From: DASUFI01 sp036274635
GTDB lineage: Bacteria; Planctomycetota; B15-G4
DNA length: 20,880 nucleotides
Reading direction: 5' to 3'
Assembly (NCBI GenBank): GCA_036274635.1
Contig: DASUFI010000345.1
Coordinates: forward strand, 1-20,880
Shown: positions 12,966 through 20,279 of the stretch, piece by piece
Layout of the letters: each line of letters opens with the position of its first letter
Numbering within the stretch: the stretch's first letter is position 1
Translations under genes and position numbers: made by a program
The notes under the pieces: model-generated
Seen by the model: the letters and a program-made list of their open reading frames with translations, nothing else
Databases searched by the model: none
Told to the model about the DNA's origin: nothing

Positions 12966-15224
12966 TCAGAACAGCCTGATCTGCGGGCGGTAGAGAGCCA
13001 CGCGGACGGCGCTCGAGCGGCCGTCGATCGCATGCCACTCGGCCGTCGCCCCGCGGCACCTGAGCCGGATCTCGTTCACCCCCGCGTTCACATCGCAGCC
13101 CATCTGCACCTCCACCGCGCCGTGCTCGTCGCCCACCTCGACGGTGCGCTCGCGCGCCGAGGTGACTCCGCTGAGGTCCAGCGTGGCCGTTGCGGTCCGC
13201 ACGCCAGGCGGTGCCTTCACATGGCAGGTGAATCCCAGCCAGCCGGCGTGCGGCGCATAGACCACCAGGGTGGCCGGGTCCGCGCCGATCCATGCCCGCG
13301 GTTCCCGTTCGGTCGTCCAGTCCACTCCGAGGGGACTGCTCACCTGGCACAGCACCGCATTCCTGTCCCCCGGCACGGTGAACACGTCGCAGGCGAGCCG
13401 CCGGGCGTTCGGGATCTTGAAGTGCGGTCGCTGGCACACGAGCGTGACGCGCCCGCCCTCCGGCACCACGTCGGTCAGGGACGGTGCAGCCGCATCGGCC
13501 TTCACGTTGAAGTAGGGGCAGCCGGTCCACAGGCCGGCCGTCGGACTCCACTGGCTGAGGTAGGCGAGCAGCCCCACGTGGACCGGGCTGGTCAGGTGCG
13601 GCCGGGTGACGACGTACAGCGGCTGCCCGGCCAGGGCACGGAGCTCGCTTGAGAGTTTCTCGATCTCGGCGAGCGGTCGATCGCTGCCGGTGAACCGGGC
13701 CGGCGCCTGGTAGGAGAACTGCCAGGCATAGCGGGCGTGCAGCGGCAGCCCCAGGCCCATGGCCACGAGTGCCAGGACGGCGGCCGTGCGCGCCGCTCGC
13801 GGGCCTCTGAGCCAGCGGCCGAGGCAGCCCCAGGCGCAGACGATCACCAGTGGCTGCGACCAGTACGCCAGCCTCAACAGCGACCAGGTGTGGGGCGGTG
13901 TCCCCGACCAGGGATCGGGCGCGAGGAACCCGAACCACGTAGCCGCGACCGCGAAGCACAGCAGCACGGCCGCCGTGCCGTGCTCCAGCGGCCGCCCGCG
14001 TCGCCGCACGAGGAACACCAGGCACAGCACGAGCGGGAGGATCGGGCCGCCGGGCAGCGCCAGCGGGTTCCATTCCGGCAGCACATCCCGCTGGGGCGCG
14101 AAGATGGTGCTGCCCGCGAAGAGGCCCATCCACTGCATGGGCGTGGCCGTGATGTGGTGGCCCACGACGGAGGCCATCTGGCGCGGGAGGACTTCCAGGG
14201 CCCGCAGCACCTCGACGTTGGCGACCAGCAGGAACACGAGGGCGACTCCCGCGGCGAAGCGCGCCCAGCTGGCCACGCAGTGCTGGACGCGCGCGCGCAG
14301 GCCGGTGACGGCCAGCCATGCCAGCATGGCCACGGCCACCGCGGGCGCGAGTTCGCTGTAGACGCTCGCTTGCCAGGCGAGCAGCGTGCCGAGCACCAGC
14401 GCGCCCCCGGCGGTCCAGCGCCGCCGGGGGATCAGCGCGGACCCGACGATCAGGATCGCGATCAGCGCGGCCAGGCCGTAGGCCTGCGCCTGGAAGCCGT
14501 TCTGCAGCGCGAAGGTGGAGCTCGCGGGGACGCACACGGTGCTGCACACGGCGGCGGCCGCCATGAGTGGCCGCAGCCTGAACACGCGCCGAGCCAGGCT
14601 GTAGAGGCAGCCGGCCAGCAGCAGGAAGCCCCAGCAGCTCACCGCGTAGAACACGAGCAGGGCGTGCGAGACGCCGAGGCCGCCCGTCAGGAAGGCCTGC
14701 ACGTAGCTGGTCCCCAGGCGCACGCCGCTCTCCCGCACCTGGGCCGCGATCAGCATCGCCGGAACCATCGAGTCGTGCGGCAAGGGCTCGGAGACGCCGT
14801 GGATCAGCAGCCAGTCCGAGATGGCGTCGTAGTAGAAGGCATCGTTGAACGGGTTGAACGAGTGCAGCCAGAACAGGGGCAGCAGGCCCACGACCGCGAC
14901 GCAGGTGAGCGCCGCCGCGGCCGGCCACCAGGCGGACCAGCGGGCCCATGGGTGGCGCCGGTGTCGCAGCCGCAGCAGGACGCCCGCCGTCAGCAGTCCC
15001 GCGACCATCAGCGCCACCAGCGGGAGCGCCTGGTACTGGCCCACGCCCGCGTGGCTGAGCGTGGCGCAGACGCAGGTCAGCACCGCGGTGCCCAGCGCCG
15101 CCTGCAGCGGCAGCACGTCGGGATGTACACGCGCCAGCCAGCGCACGCGCGCGACGCGCGCCACGAGCCCGCCGATCAGGACGCTCAGCGTCGCGAGGAG
15201 CAGCAAGCCCTGAAGGGTCGTCAC
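12966..15224 (-). CDS. polytopic membrane protein, possibly a GT-C type glycosyltransferase
   Basis: Protein of 752 residues with about 13 hydrophobic segments in the first 490 residues and a soluble C-terminal domain of about 260. The first large loop after the fourth segment reads HSFNPFNDAFYYDAISDWL. An acidic motif in the first external loop of a many-span protein is typical of GT-C enzymes that use polyprenyl-phosphate sugars, but the match is general, not to a named family. The tail contains a VYAPHAGWLGFTCHVKAP region followed by further beta strands and looks extracytoplasmic. GTG 15224 is preferred as start: GGGAG lies eight bases upstream and the first membrane segment begins at once, whereas the reading frame further upstream is Arg- and Pro-rich and not protein-like. 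A possible -10 (TACCGT) lies at 15280-15285. Confidence 0.8.
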   Translation of the reverse strand: MTTLQGLLLLATLSVLIGGLVARVARVRWLARVHPDVLPLQAALGTAVLTCVCATLSHAGVGQYQALPLVALMVAGLLTAGVLLRLRHRRHPWARWSAWWPAAAALTCVAVVGLLPLFWLHSFNPFNDAFYYDAISDWLLIHGVSEPLPHDSMVPAMLIAAQVRESGVRLGTSYVQAFLTGGLGVSHALLVFYAVSCWGFLLLAGCLYSLARRVFRLRPLMAAAAVCSTVCVPASSTFALQNGFQAQAYGLAALIAILIVGSALIPRRRWTAGGALVLGTLLAWQASVYSELAPAVAVAMLAWLAVTGLRARVQHCVASWARFAAGVALVFLLVANVEVLRALEVLPRQMASVVGHHITATPMQWMGLFAGSTIFAPQRDVLPEWNPLALPGGPILPLVLCLVFLVRRRGRPLEHGTAAVLLCFAVAATWFGFLAPDPWSGTPPHTWSLLRLAYWSQPLVIVCAWGCLGRWLRGPRAARTAAVLALVAMGLGLPLHARYAWQFSYQAPARFTGSDRPLAEIEKLSSELRALAGQPLYVVTRPHLTSPVHVGLLAYLSQWSPTAGLWTGCPYFNVKADAAAPSLTDVVPEGGRVTLVCQRPHFKIPNARRLACDVFTVPGDRNAVLCQVSSPLGVDWTTEREPRAWIGADPATLVVYAPHAGWLGFTCHVKAPPGVRTATATLDLSGVTSARERTVEVGDEHGAVEVQMGCDVNAGVNEIRLRCRGATAEWHAIDGRSSAVRVALYRPQIRLF

Positions 15225-15279
15225 AGCTCCGTCTCCCGGCCGTCGGGTACTCCGCTTGCTCGGCCGCGACCCGGTCCCG

Positions 15280-15285
15280 ACGGTA
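15280..15285 (-). promoter_or_regulatory. possible -10 hexamer (TACCGT) for the polytopic membrane protein gene
   Basis: CGCTACCGT on the minus strand, 55 nt before GTG 15224. Weak on its own; listed because other genes here have the same GC-TANNNT context. Confidence 0.2.
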
Positions 15286-15513
15286 GCGCGGCATGCCGCG
15301 CCTCGCCATCGGGGCCGGCGCCCCAATTCCACCCGGTCGCAGACCGTCACGTCGACCGAGATTGCTCCGACGGGTCGGAATCCGCGCTGCAACGGCTCGA
15401 GCTGGCCGACCGGGGCTGGCCGCGGCCGTGGATCTGGCCGGTGCAGACCCGCCAGGACGGCGGGCGGACAGCGAGGCCCGCGAACCGCGGGATCTGCAGC
15501 CGCGGCGCCCGCC

Positions 15514-16713
15514 TCAGCTCGCGGCGAGCTCCGCGAACTGCCGCTCGATCGCTGCCGGCCGGTTGTCGCCGCCGCGCGCGGCGTTGCGCGCGGCCCAGGC
15601 CGCGTCGTGGTGCCGGCGCAGCACGTGCCCGCGCTCGTCGACACGGTCGTAGAACATGTTGCGCCGCACGGGCGTGAAGCCGGACGCCTTCGCATGCCTC
15701 TCCAGCTCGGCGATGCTCGCCAGGCACTCGCAGTTGGCCGAGCTGACCACGTTCTCCTCGATCATCACCGAGCCGAGGTCGTTCATGCCGTAGTGCAGCG
15801 CGAGGGCGGCGATGTCTATGCCCTGCGTGACGAAGCTGGCCTGGAAGTTCTCGACGTTGTCGAGGTACAGGCGCGAGACGGCTGCGGTGCGCAGGTAGTC
15901 GAAGGCGCCCACCATGGGCACGTCGGTCATCTCGGTGTTGGGCGCCTGGAAGGTCCACGAGATGAAGGCGGTGAAGCCGGCCGTCGCGTCCTGCAGCTCG
16001 CGCACGCGGCGCAGATGCTCGACGCGCTCGGCCAGCGTCTCCACGTGCCCGAACATCATGGTGGCCGTGGTGCGCAGGCCCTGCTCGTGACACACGCGGT
16101 GCACGCGCAGCCAGTCGTCGCTCATGGTCTTCAGGGGCGAGATGATCCTCCGCACGCGGTCGACGAGGATCTCGCCGCCGCCGCCGGGCATGGAGTCGAG
16201 GCCCGCCGCGCGCAGCCGCGCGACCACCGTCTCCAGCGGCAGCTTGCTCACGTGCGTGGCGTGCAGGATCTCGGACGGCGACAGCCCGTGGATGTGGATG
16301 GGCTCGCGCTCCTTGATCGCGCGGAACAGCTCCTCGTAGCGCTCCACGCCGTAGTCGGGGTGGTGGCCGCCCTGCAGCAGGATCTGCACGCCGCCCAGGG
16401 CCTTGGTCTCGCGGATCTTCGCGAGGATCACGTCCAGCGGGTGGTCGTAGCCCTCCGGGTCGCCCGGGCGCCGGTAGAAGGCGCAGAACTTGCACAGCGT
16501 CACGCAGACGTTGGTGTAGTTGATGTTGCGGTCGACGATGTACGACACCTCGCTGCGGCCGTCCGCGCCCGGCGGGTGGAAGCGGCGGCGCGCGGTGTCG
16601 GCGAGGCGGCCGAGCGCCAGCAGGTCGGGGCCCTGCAGCAGGAAGAGGGCATCGGCGTCGGACAGGCGCGTGCCGTCGGCCACCTTGGAGGCGATGTCGC
16701 GGAGGGCGGGCAT
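15514..16713 (-). CDS. mqnC: dehypoxanthine futalosine cyclase, radical SAM
   Basis: Protein of 399 residues. MqnC converts dehypoxanthine futalosine to cyclic dehypoxanthine futalosine in the futalosine menaquinone pathway. The radical SAM motif is C70-x3-C74-x2-C77 in NYTNVCVTLCKFCAFYR. Family-specific blocks are GYDHPLDVILAKI, LLQGGHHPDYG, IHIHGLSPSEI, SMPGGGGEIL, TTATMMFGHVET, FISWTFQAPNTE, HYGMNDLGSVMIEENVV and PVRRNMFYD. About 35 residues after the last block (from VLRRHHDAAW) form an extra C-terminal tail I do not recall from the family. ATG 16713 is preferred to the upstream in-frame GTG 16752: it gives the normal family start, and TATCCT lies nine bases before it. No Shine-Dalgarno is present. 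mqnE is on the same strand downstream, but unrelated genes intervene. Confidence 0.95.
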   Translation of the reverse strand: MPALRDIASKVADGTRLSDADALFLLQGPDLLALGRLADTARRRFHPPGADGRSEVSYIVDRNINYTNVCVTLCKFCAFYRRPGDPEGYDHPLDVILAKIRETKALGGVQILLQGGHHPDYGVERYEELFRAIKEREPIHIHGLSPSEILHATHVSKLPLETVVARLRAAGLDSMPGGGGEILVDRVRRIISPLKTMSDDWLRVHRVCHEQGLRTTATMMFGHVETLAERVEHLRRVRELQDATAGFTAFISWTFQAPNTEMTDVPMVGAFDYLRTAAVSRLYLDNVENFQASFVTQGIDIAALALHYGMNDLGSVMIEENVVSSANCECLASIAELERHAKASGFTPVRRNMFYDRVDERGHVLRRHHDAAWAARNAARGGDNRPAAIERQFAELAAS

Positions 16714-16722
16714 CGGTGGTTG

Positions 16723-16728
16723 AGGATA
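16723..16728 (-). promoter_or_regulatory. possible -10 hexamer (TATCCT) for mqnC
   Basis: TATCCT ends nine bases before ATG 16713, leaving at most a two- or three-base leader, and there is no Shine-Dalgarno sequence. Confidence 0.4.
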
Positions 16729-16763
16729 GCGGATGGGAGGGGGACCCGACACCCACCGCCAAG

Positions 16764-16769
16764 TACAGT
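16764..16769 (+). promoter_or_regulatory. possible -10 hexamer (TACAGT) for the 16821 gene
   Basis: TACAGT lies 51 nt before GTG 16821 in the divergent region shared with mqnC. No -35 match is visible. Confidence 0.25.
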
Positions 16770-16820
16770 GTCCGCGCGTGCCGCGGCCTTCGCGCGCTGC
16801 GGCACCCGGAGGGAAGGTTC

Positions 16821-18476
16821 GTGCGCATGGCCCGCTCCAGGCTCGCGGCTGGCGTCGTGCTCGTGGCCGCCGTCAGCGTGGGCGGCTGGCTCTGGCTGAC
16901 GCGCTCCAGCGCCGGCGCCGACCACCTCAGCGTGCTGTCCGCCGCGCCCGGTGCGCCGCAGGCGTCCTCGCGGCTCGAGCGTCCGCTGCGCGTGCGCGGC
17001 CTGGTCGTCGACTCGGCGGCGCAGCCCCTCGCCGACGCGGTCGTGCAGATCGCCCAGCAGGCCGGGCCCGCGGCAGGACTGCCGACCAAGGTGGCGCACA
17101 CGGACGCCGCGGGCGCCTTCGAGTTCGAGGGCCTCGGTCGCGGCACGTGGACCATCTGGGGCAACGCCGACGGCTTCGTCGGTCGAGCTTCCGGCTCGCT
17201 CGAGCTCGTGGACCAGGACCTCGGCGGCGTCGCGCTGCGCCTGGTGCGCGGGGCGACGATCAAGGGCTCGGCACGGACGTCCCGCGGCGAGGTCATCCCG
17301 GACGCCCGCGTCGCGGCGTGGCTGGTGACCGCCCTGGCGCGCGTCGACCGCCCCGTGCCCGAGGCGTCCGTCGTGATCGAGGCGGGCGCGCCGGAGCAGC
17401 GCGTCGAGGTGCGGACCGAGGCGGGCGGCGCCTACATGCTGGGACCCCTGGCGCCGGGCGAGTACATGGTGGCGGCGGCGCTGCCTTCCGACGACGACAT
17501 CGGGGCGCGGGTGCGCGAGGCGGCCACCAGGCCTCCCCCCGACATGCGCCTGCCCGCGGGCATGCTGCGGGTCGCCGTGGCCGCTGGTGCGAACCGCACG
17601 CTCGACCTGCTGCTGCCGCGACCCGCGCGCGTGAGCGGCGTCGTGCGCGCCGGCGGCGCGCCGGCGGCCGGTGCGCGCGTGGCCCTGGCCACCGGCAGCT
17701 CGCAGCGCTGGACGCTCGTTCGCGCCGTGGACACCGAGGCCGCCGGCGGCTTCGAGATCGACGACCTGCCGCCACTCGAGGGCCTGGTCGTCGCCTGCGC
17801 GCCCGGCGAGCTGCTGCCGCGGCTGAAGCGAGTCGACGTGGCCGAGGGCGCCGACGTGGTCGTCGAGCTGTCCTTCGACGGGCCGGGCCTCGCCGGCACC
17901 GTGGTGGACGTGACCACGCGCCAGGCGGTGCCGGGCGTGCCGGTCCAGGCTCAGCTCGTGAAGGCCGCGGAGGCCTCGGCCAACCCGTGGGCCGTGCTCG
18001 GCGCCGGCTGGCACAAGCTCATGTCGGCCGCCGGCCTGCGCGCGGCGACGGTGACCACGGATGCCGCGGGCCGGTTCACGCTCTCGCACCTCGTCGCGGG
18101 CAGCTGGTCCGCGACGGCTTCGGGGAACGGCTGGCTCACGGACGGGGCCGTCGCCTTCGACGTGAAGGCGGATTGGACCTCGAAGGACATCGAGGTGCCG
18201 GTCAAGGCCGGCGCGGTGGTGGAGGGCAGCGTGCGCTGGACGCTCGCCGGCCCCGCCGACAGCGAGGTCGAGGTGGGCCTGTACAAGCCGCAGGAGAACA
18301 CCGTGTGGCGCTTCGTGCGGGCCAGCCACGGCACCTACAAGCTCGACGGGCTGAAGCCGGGAGACTACGAGCTGCGCGTGCGACACATGGTCGGCGGCGG
18401 CGGCGTGGTGCACGCCGAGCCGGTGACGCTGGCCGAGGGCCAGCACATCACGATCGACCTGGTCCTGGACGACTGA
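16821..18476 (+). CDS. membrane-anchored carboxypeptidase-regulatory-like repeat protein
   Basis: Protein of 551 residues. An N-terminal hydrophobic segment (ARSRLAAGVVLVAAVSVGGWLWL) serves as signal or anchor. The rest is a string of beta-sandwich modules of the carboxypeptidase regulatory-like type, seen as repeated patterns of the kind G-x-V-V-D-x-x-x-x-P-L-A-x-A-V-V, then T-D-x-x-G-x-F-x-[FL]-x-x-L, then G-x-[WY]-x-[AV]-x-[AG]. Clear copies begin near RVRGLVVDS, TIKGSARTS, RVSGVVRAG and GLAGTVVDV; a fifth, more divergent one ends the protein (YKLDGLKPGDYELRV). Such modules act as structural or binding repeats in exported proteins; no peptidase catalytic domain is present. GGAGGG (16808-16813) is seven bases before GTG 16821; ATG 16827 is an alternative. 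It converges with the SGNH gene, seven bases between stops. Confidence 0.85.
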   Translation: MRMARSRLAAGVVLVAAVSVGGWLWLTRSSAGADHLSVLSAAPGAPQASSRLERPLRVRGLVVDSAAQPLADAVVQIAQQAGPAAGLPTKVAHTDAAGAFEFEGLGRGTWTIWGNADGFVGRASGSLELVDQDLGGVALRLVRGATIKGSARTSRGEVIPDARVAAWLVTALARVDRPVPEASVVIEAGAPEQRVEVRTEAGGAYMLGPLAPGEYMVAAALPSDDDIGARVREAATRPPPDMRLPAGMLRVAVAAGANRTLDLLLPRPARVSGVVRAGGAPAAGARVALATGSSQRWTLVRAVDTEAAGGFEIDDLPPLEGLVVACAPGELLPRLKRVDVAEGADVVVELSFDGPGLAGTVVDVTTRQAVPGVPVQAQLVKAAEASANPWAVLGAGWHKLMSAAGLRAATVTTDAAGRFTLSHLVAGSWSATASGNGWLTDGAVAFDVKADWTSKDIEVPVKAGAVVEGSVRWTLAGPADSEVEVGLYKPQENTVWRFVRASHGTYKLDGLKPGDYELRVRHMVGGGGVVHAEPVTLAEGQHITIDLVLDD

Positions 18477-18483
18477 GCCGCCG

Positions 18484-20148
18484 TCAGTCGCCCAGCTGCA
18501 CGACGCCCGTCCAGCGCGACGCGAGGCTGCCGCCCGGGTCCTCGCCCGCCGGCGCCCACATGGCCTGCACGTACACGCGACCATCCGGCAGCCCGGGCAC
18601 CTCGACCTCCGCGCGGCCCTGCGCGTCGAGCTCGACGTCCGGCGCCGCGACGTGCGCGTCGGAGCCGAGCAGCAGCGCGCCCTTGACGCTCCACTGCGGC
18701 TCGGCGCGCAGGCGCGTGGCGGACAGGAGGCGCAGCCGGTCGCCGGGGCGCGCGCGCACGGCGAGCCGCGGCGGCGAGCCCGGGAGGCGGGTGATCTCCG
18801 GATCGCGCAGCGTGAGCGCCTCGCGCAGCACGCTGCAATTGGCGGCATCCTGCACGACGACGTCCTGCGTGCCGGTGCCGTTGGCGGGCAGCGTGCCCTC
18901 GAGGCCGTCTTCGCCGACGGCGCGCAGGTCGAGCAGCGGCGCGCCGCCGACGAGCACGGCGGGCAGCGGCCCCGGCCGGCTCCAGCTCTCGAGCTGCAGG
19001 TGCAGGCGCACGTCGCCCAGCGCGAAGGCTTCGCGCGGCTCGACGGATACGACGCGCAGCGCGTCGCCCGTGCCGTCGGACCGCGGCACGCCGTGCCGCG
19101 CCACGCCGAGGACGCGCGCCACCGGGTCGGCCGCGGCCTGGGCGAGCCGCTCCACGGCCGCGGGCGAGGGATGCACGTAGTCGGAGAAGAAGCGCGCCGG
19201 GTCGCCGCCGGCGGACGCGAGCAGCTGCAGCGCGTCGATCGTGACTGCGCCGCCCGCGGCCGCGGCGCGCCGCACGGAGGCCGCGTCGACGCCGGTGCGC
19301 GGGTGCTCGCGCAGCGTGGCGTCCGGATGTGGCGGCACGATGACCACCGCGAGCGCGCCGGCCAGACTGCAGGCCGCGAGCATCGCGCGCACGTTGGGCT
19401 CGACGTCCTGCTCCGGCACGCGGAAGCCCAGCGGCGGGTGCCCGGCCTTCCAGCCCTCCATGATCTCGTCGTGCGGCGTGCGGTCGGCGACGTGCAGCAG
19501 CGCGGCGCCGAGGCGCGTGTGCGTGCGCAGCCAGTCCAGCGCCGAGGGCTGCGCCAGCGTGGCCAGCAGCGCGCGGTCCGGCGCGCGCAGCGCCGGCGCC
19601 TGGTCGTTCCACGCGGCGACGTAGAGCACGACGGCCAGAGGCCCGTACGCGGCGAGACCTGCGCGCAGCAGCGGCAGGATCTGCTCGGTGGAGTAGCCGG
19701 GGACGCCGAGGGGGATGACCGCCACGTGGTCGGGCGGCAGGCCGCGAGCGTCGAGCGCGAGGGCGAGCTGCCAGCCGAGGGTGTCGCAGGGGTCCAGCGA
19801 GGCGCCGTAGACGCAGGAGTCGCCCACGACCAGCACGCGCGGCAGGACGGCGGCCGGGGGCAGCGGCGTGCCGGCGCGGCCGCGGAAGGGCCATTCGCCC
19901 GTCGCGTCCCGGCCGGCGTGCGCGGGCGAGAAGCGGAAGCCCGCCGCGGTGCTGTAGGCGCGCACGTCGTCGAGGACGTAGCGGCCCGCGGCGTCCTGCT
20001 GCAGCGCGCCCGTCATGCGCCGCAGCGTGAAGTCGCGCGGGTCGCGCACCAGGCCGGTGGCCCACAGCGCCACCTCGCCCAGCAGCAGCAGGAGCAGCAG
20101 CGCCCCGAGGCCCAGCAGCAGCCGCGCCGTTCCGCGTCGTGCCTTCAC
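18484..20148 (-). CDS. membrane-anchored SGNH/GDSL hydrolase family protein
   Basis: Protein of 554 residues. A single N-terminal membrane segment (about 8-32, very Leu-rich) precedes a linker and an SGNH domain at about 100-345. Block I is VVGDSCVYGASL with nucleophile S111. Block III is LYVAAWND (N181 with D182). Block V is FSDYVHPSPAAVERLA with D323 and H326 as the remaining catalytic pair. The family contains esterases and acyl- or acetyl-transferases; the substrate is unknown. About 200 C-terminal residues form beta-rich segments (RLRLLSATRLRAEPQWSV, AEVEVPGLPDGRVYVQAMW) that could be a binding domain. GTG 20148 is chosen because it puts the Leu-rich segment at the N terminus and because TGCTACGTT ends six bases before it. 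A surface polysaccharide or lipid role is inference. Confidence 0.87.
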   Translation of the reverse strand: MKARRGTARLLLGLGALLLLLLLGEVALWATGLVRDPRDFTLRRMTGALQQDAAGRYVLDDVRAYSTAAGFRFSPAHAGRDATGEWPFRGRAGTPLPPAAVLPRVLVVGDSCVYGASLDPCDTLGWQLALALDARGLPPDHVAVIPLGVPGYSTEQILPLLRAGLAAYGPLAVVLYVAAWNDQAPALRAPDRALLATLAQPSALDWLRTHTRLGAALLHVADRTPHDEIMEGWKAGHPPLGFRVPEQDVEPNVRAMLAACSLAGALAVVIVPPHPDATLREHPRTGVDAASVRRAAAAGGAVTIDALQLLASAGGDPARFFSDYVHPSPAAVERLAQAAADPVARVLGVARHGVPRSDGTGDALRVVSVEPREAFALGDVRLHLQLESWSRPGPLPAVLVGGAPLLDLRAVGEDGLEGTLPANGTGTQDVVVQDAANCSVLREALTLRDPEITRLPGSPPRLAVRARPGDRLRLLSATRLRAEPQWSVKGALLLGSDAHVAAPDVELDAQGRAEVEVPGLPDGRVYVQAMWAPAGEDPGGSLASRWTGVVQLGD

Positions 20149-20154
20149 GCCCCG

Positions 20155-20163
20155 AACGTAGCA
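20155..20163 (-). promoter_or_regulatory. extended -10 promoter (TGCTACGTT), leaderless, for the SGNH gene
   Basis: TGC plus TACGTT, the hexamer occupying -12 to -7 relative to GTG 20148. No purine-rich ribosome site of normal type precedes the start. Confidence 0.45.
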
Positions 20164-20180
20164 AAGGCGCGCCGCTCGCC

Positions 20181-20210
20181 TTGATCGCCCCCGGGCCCGC
20201 GCCCCAGAAT
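20181..20210 (+). promoter_or_regulatory. possible sigma-70-type promoter for the glycyl-tRNA synthetase gene
   Basis: TTGATC (20181-20186) and CAGAAT (20205-20210) are separated by 18 bases, each four of six matches to consensus. Transcription would begin near 20217, leaving a leader of about 60 bases that contains GGAGG (20231-20235) and GGAG (20254-20257). Confidence 0.4.
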
Positions 20211-20279
20211 GCGCAGCCCGGTCGCCGCGAGGAGGCCGACCCCGCACGCCACCGGAGCCCGTCCTTGCCCGCCAGCTCG

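Noticed and set aside
11015..13033. A 672-codon open frame on the minus strand
   Set aside because: Antisense to the FG-GAP gene, whose seven calcium loops and signal peptide are clear. The translation is Ala-, Val- and Arg-rich with no domain.
15448..15464. Hairpin CCCGCC-AGGAC-GGCGGG as a terminator for mqnC
   Set aside because: A real short inverted repeat about 50 bases past the stop, but only 6 bp long with no T tract, and such stems are frequent by chance in this DNA.
13737..15677. A 646-codon open frame on the plus strand
   Set aside because: Antisense to the polytopic membrane protein and the end of mqnC; the Gln-, His- and Arg-rich translation has no recognisable domain.
15225..15695. 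Upstream extension of the polytopic membrane protein by 157 codons
   Set aside because: The added residues are Arg-, Pro- and Thr-rich and overlap the end of mqnC. GTG 15224 has a ribosome site and begins the first membrane segment.
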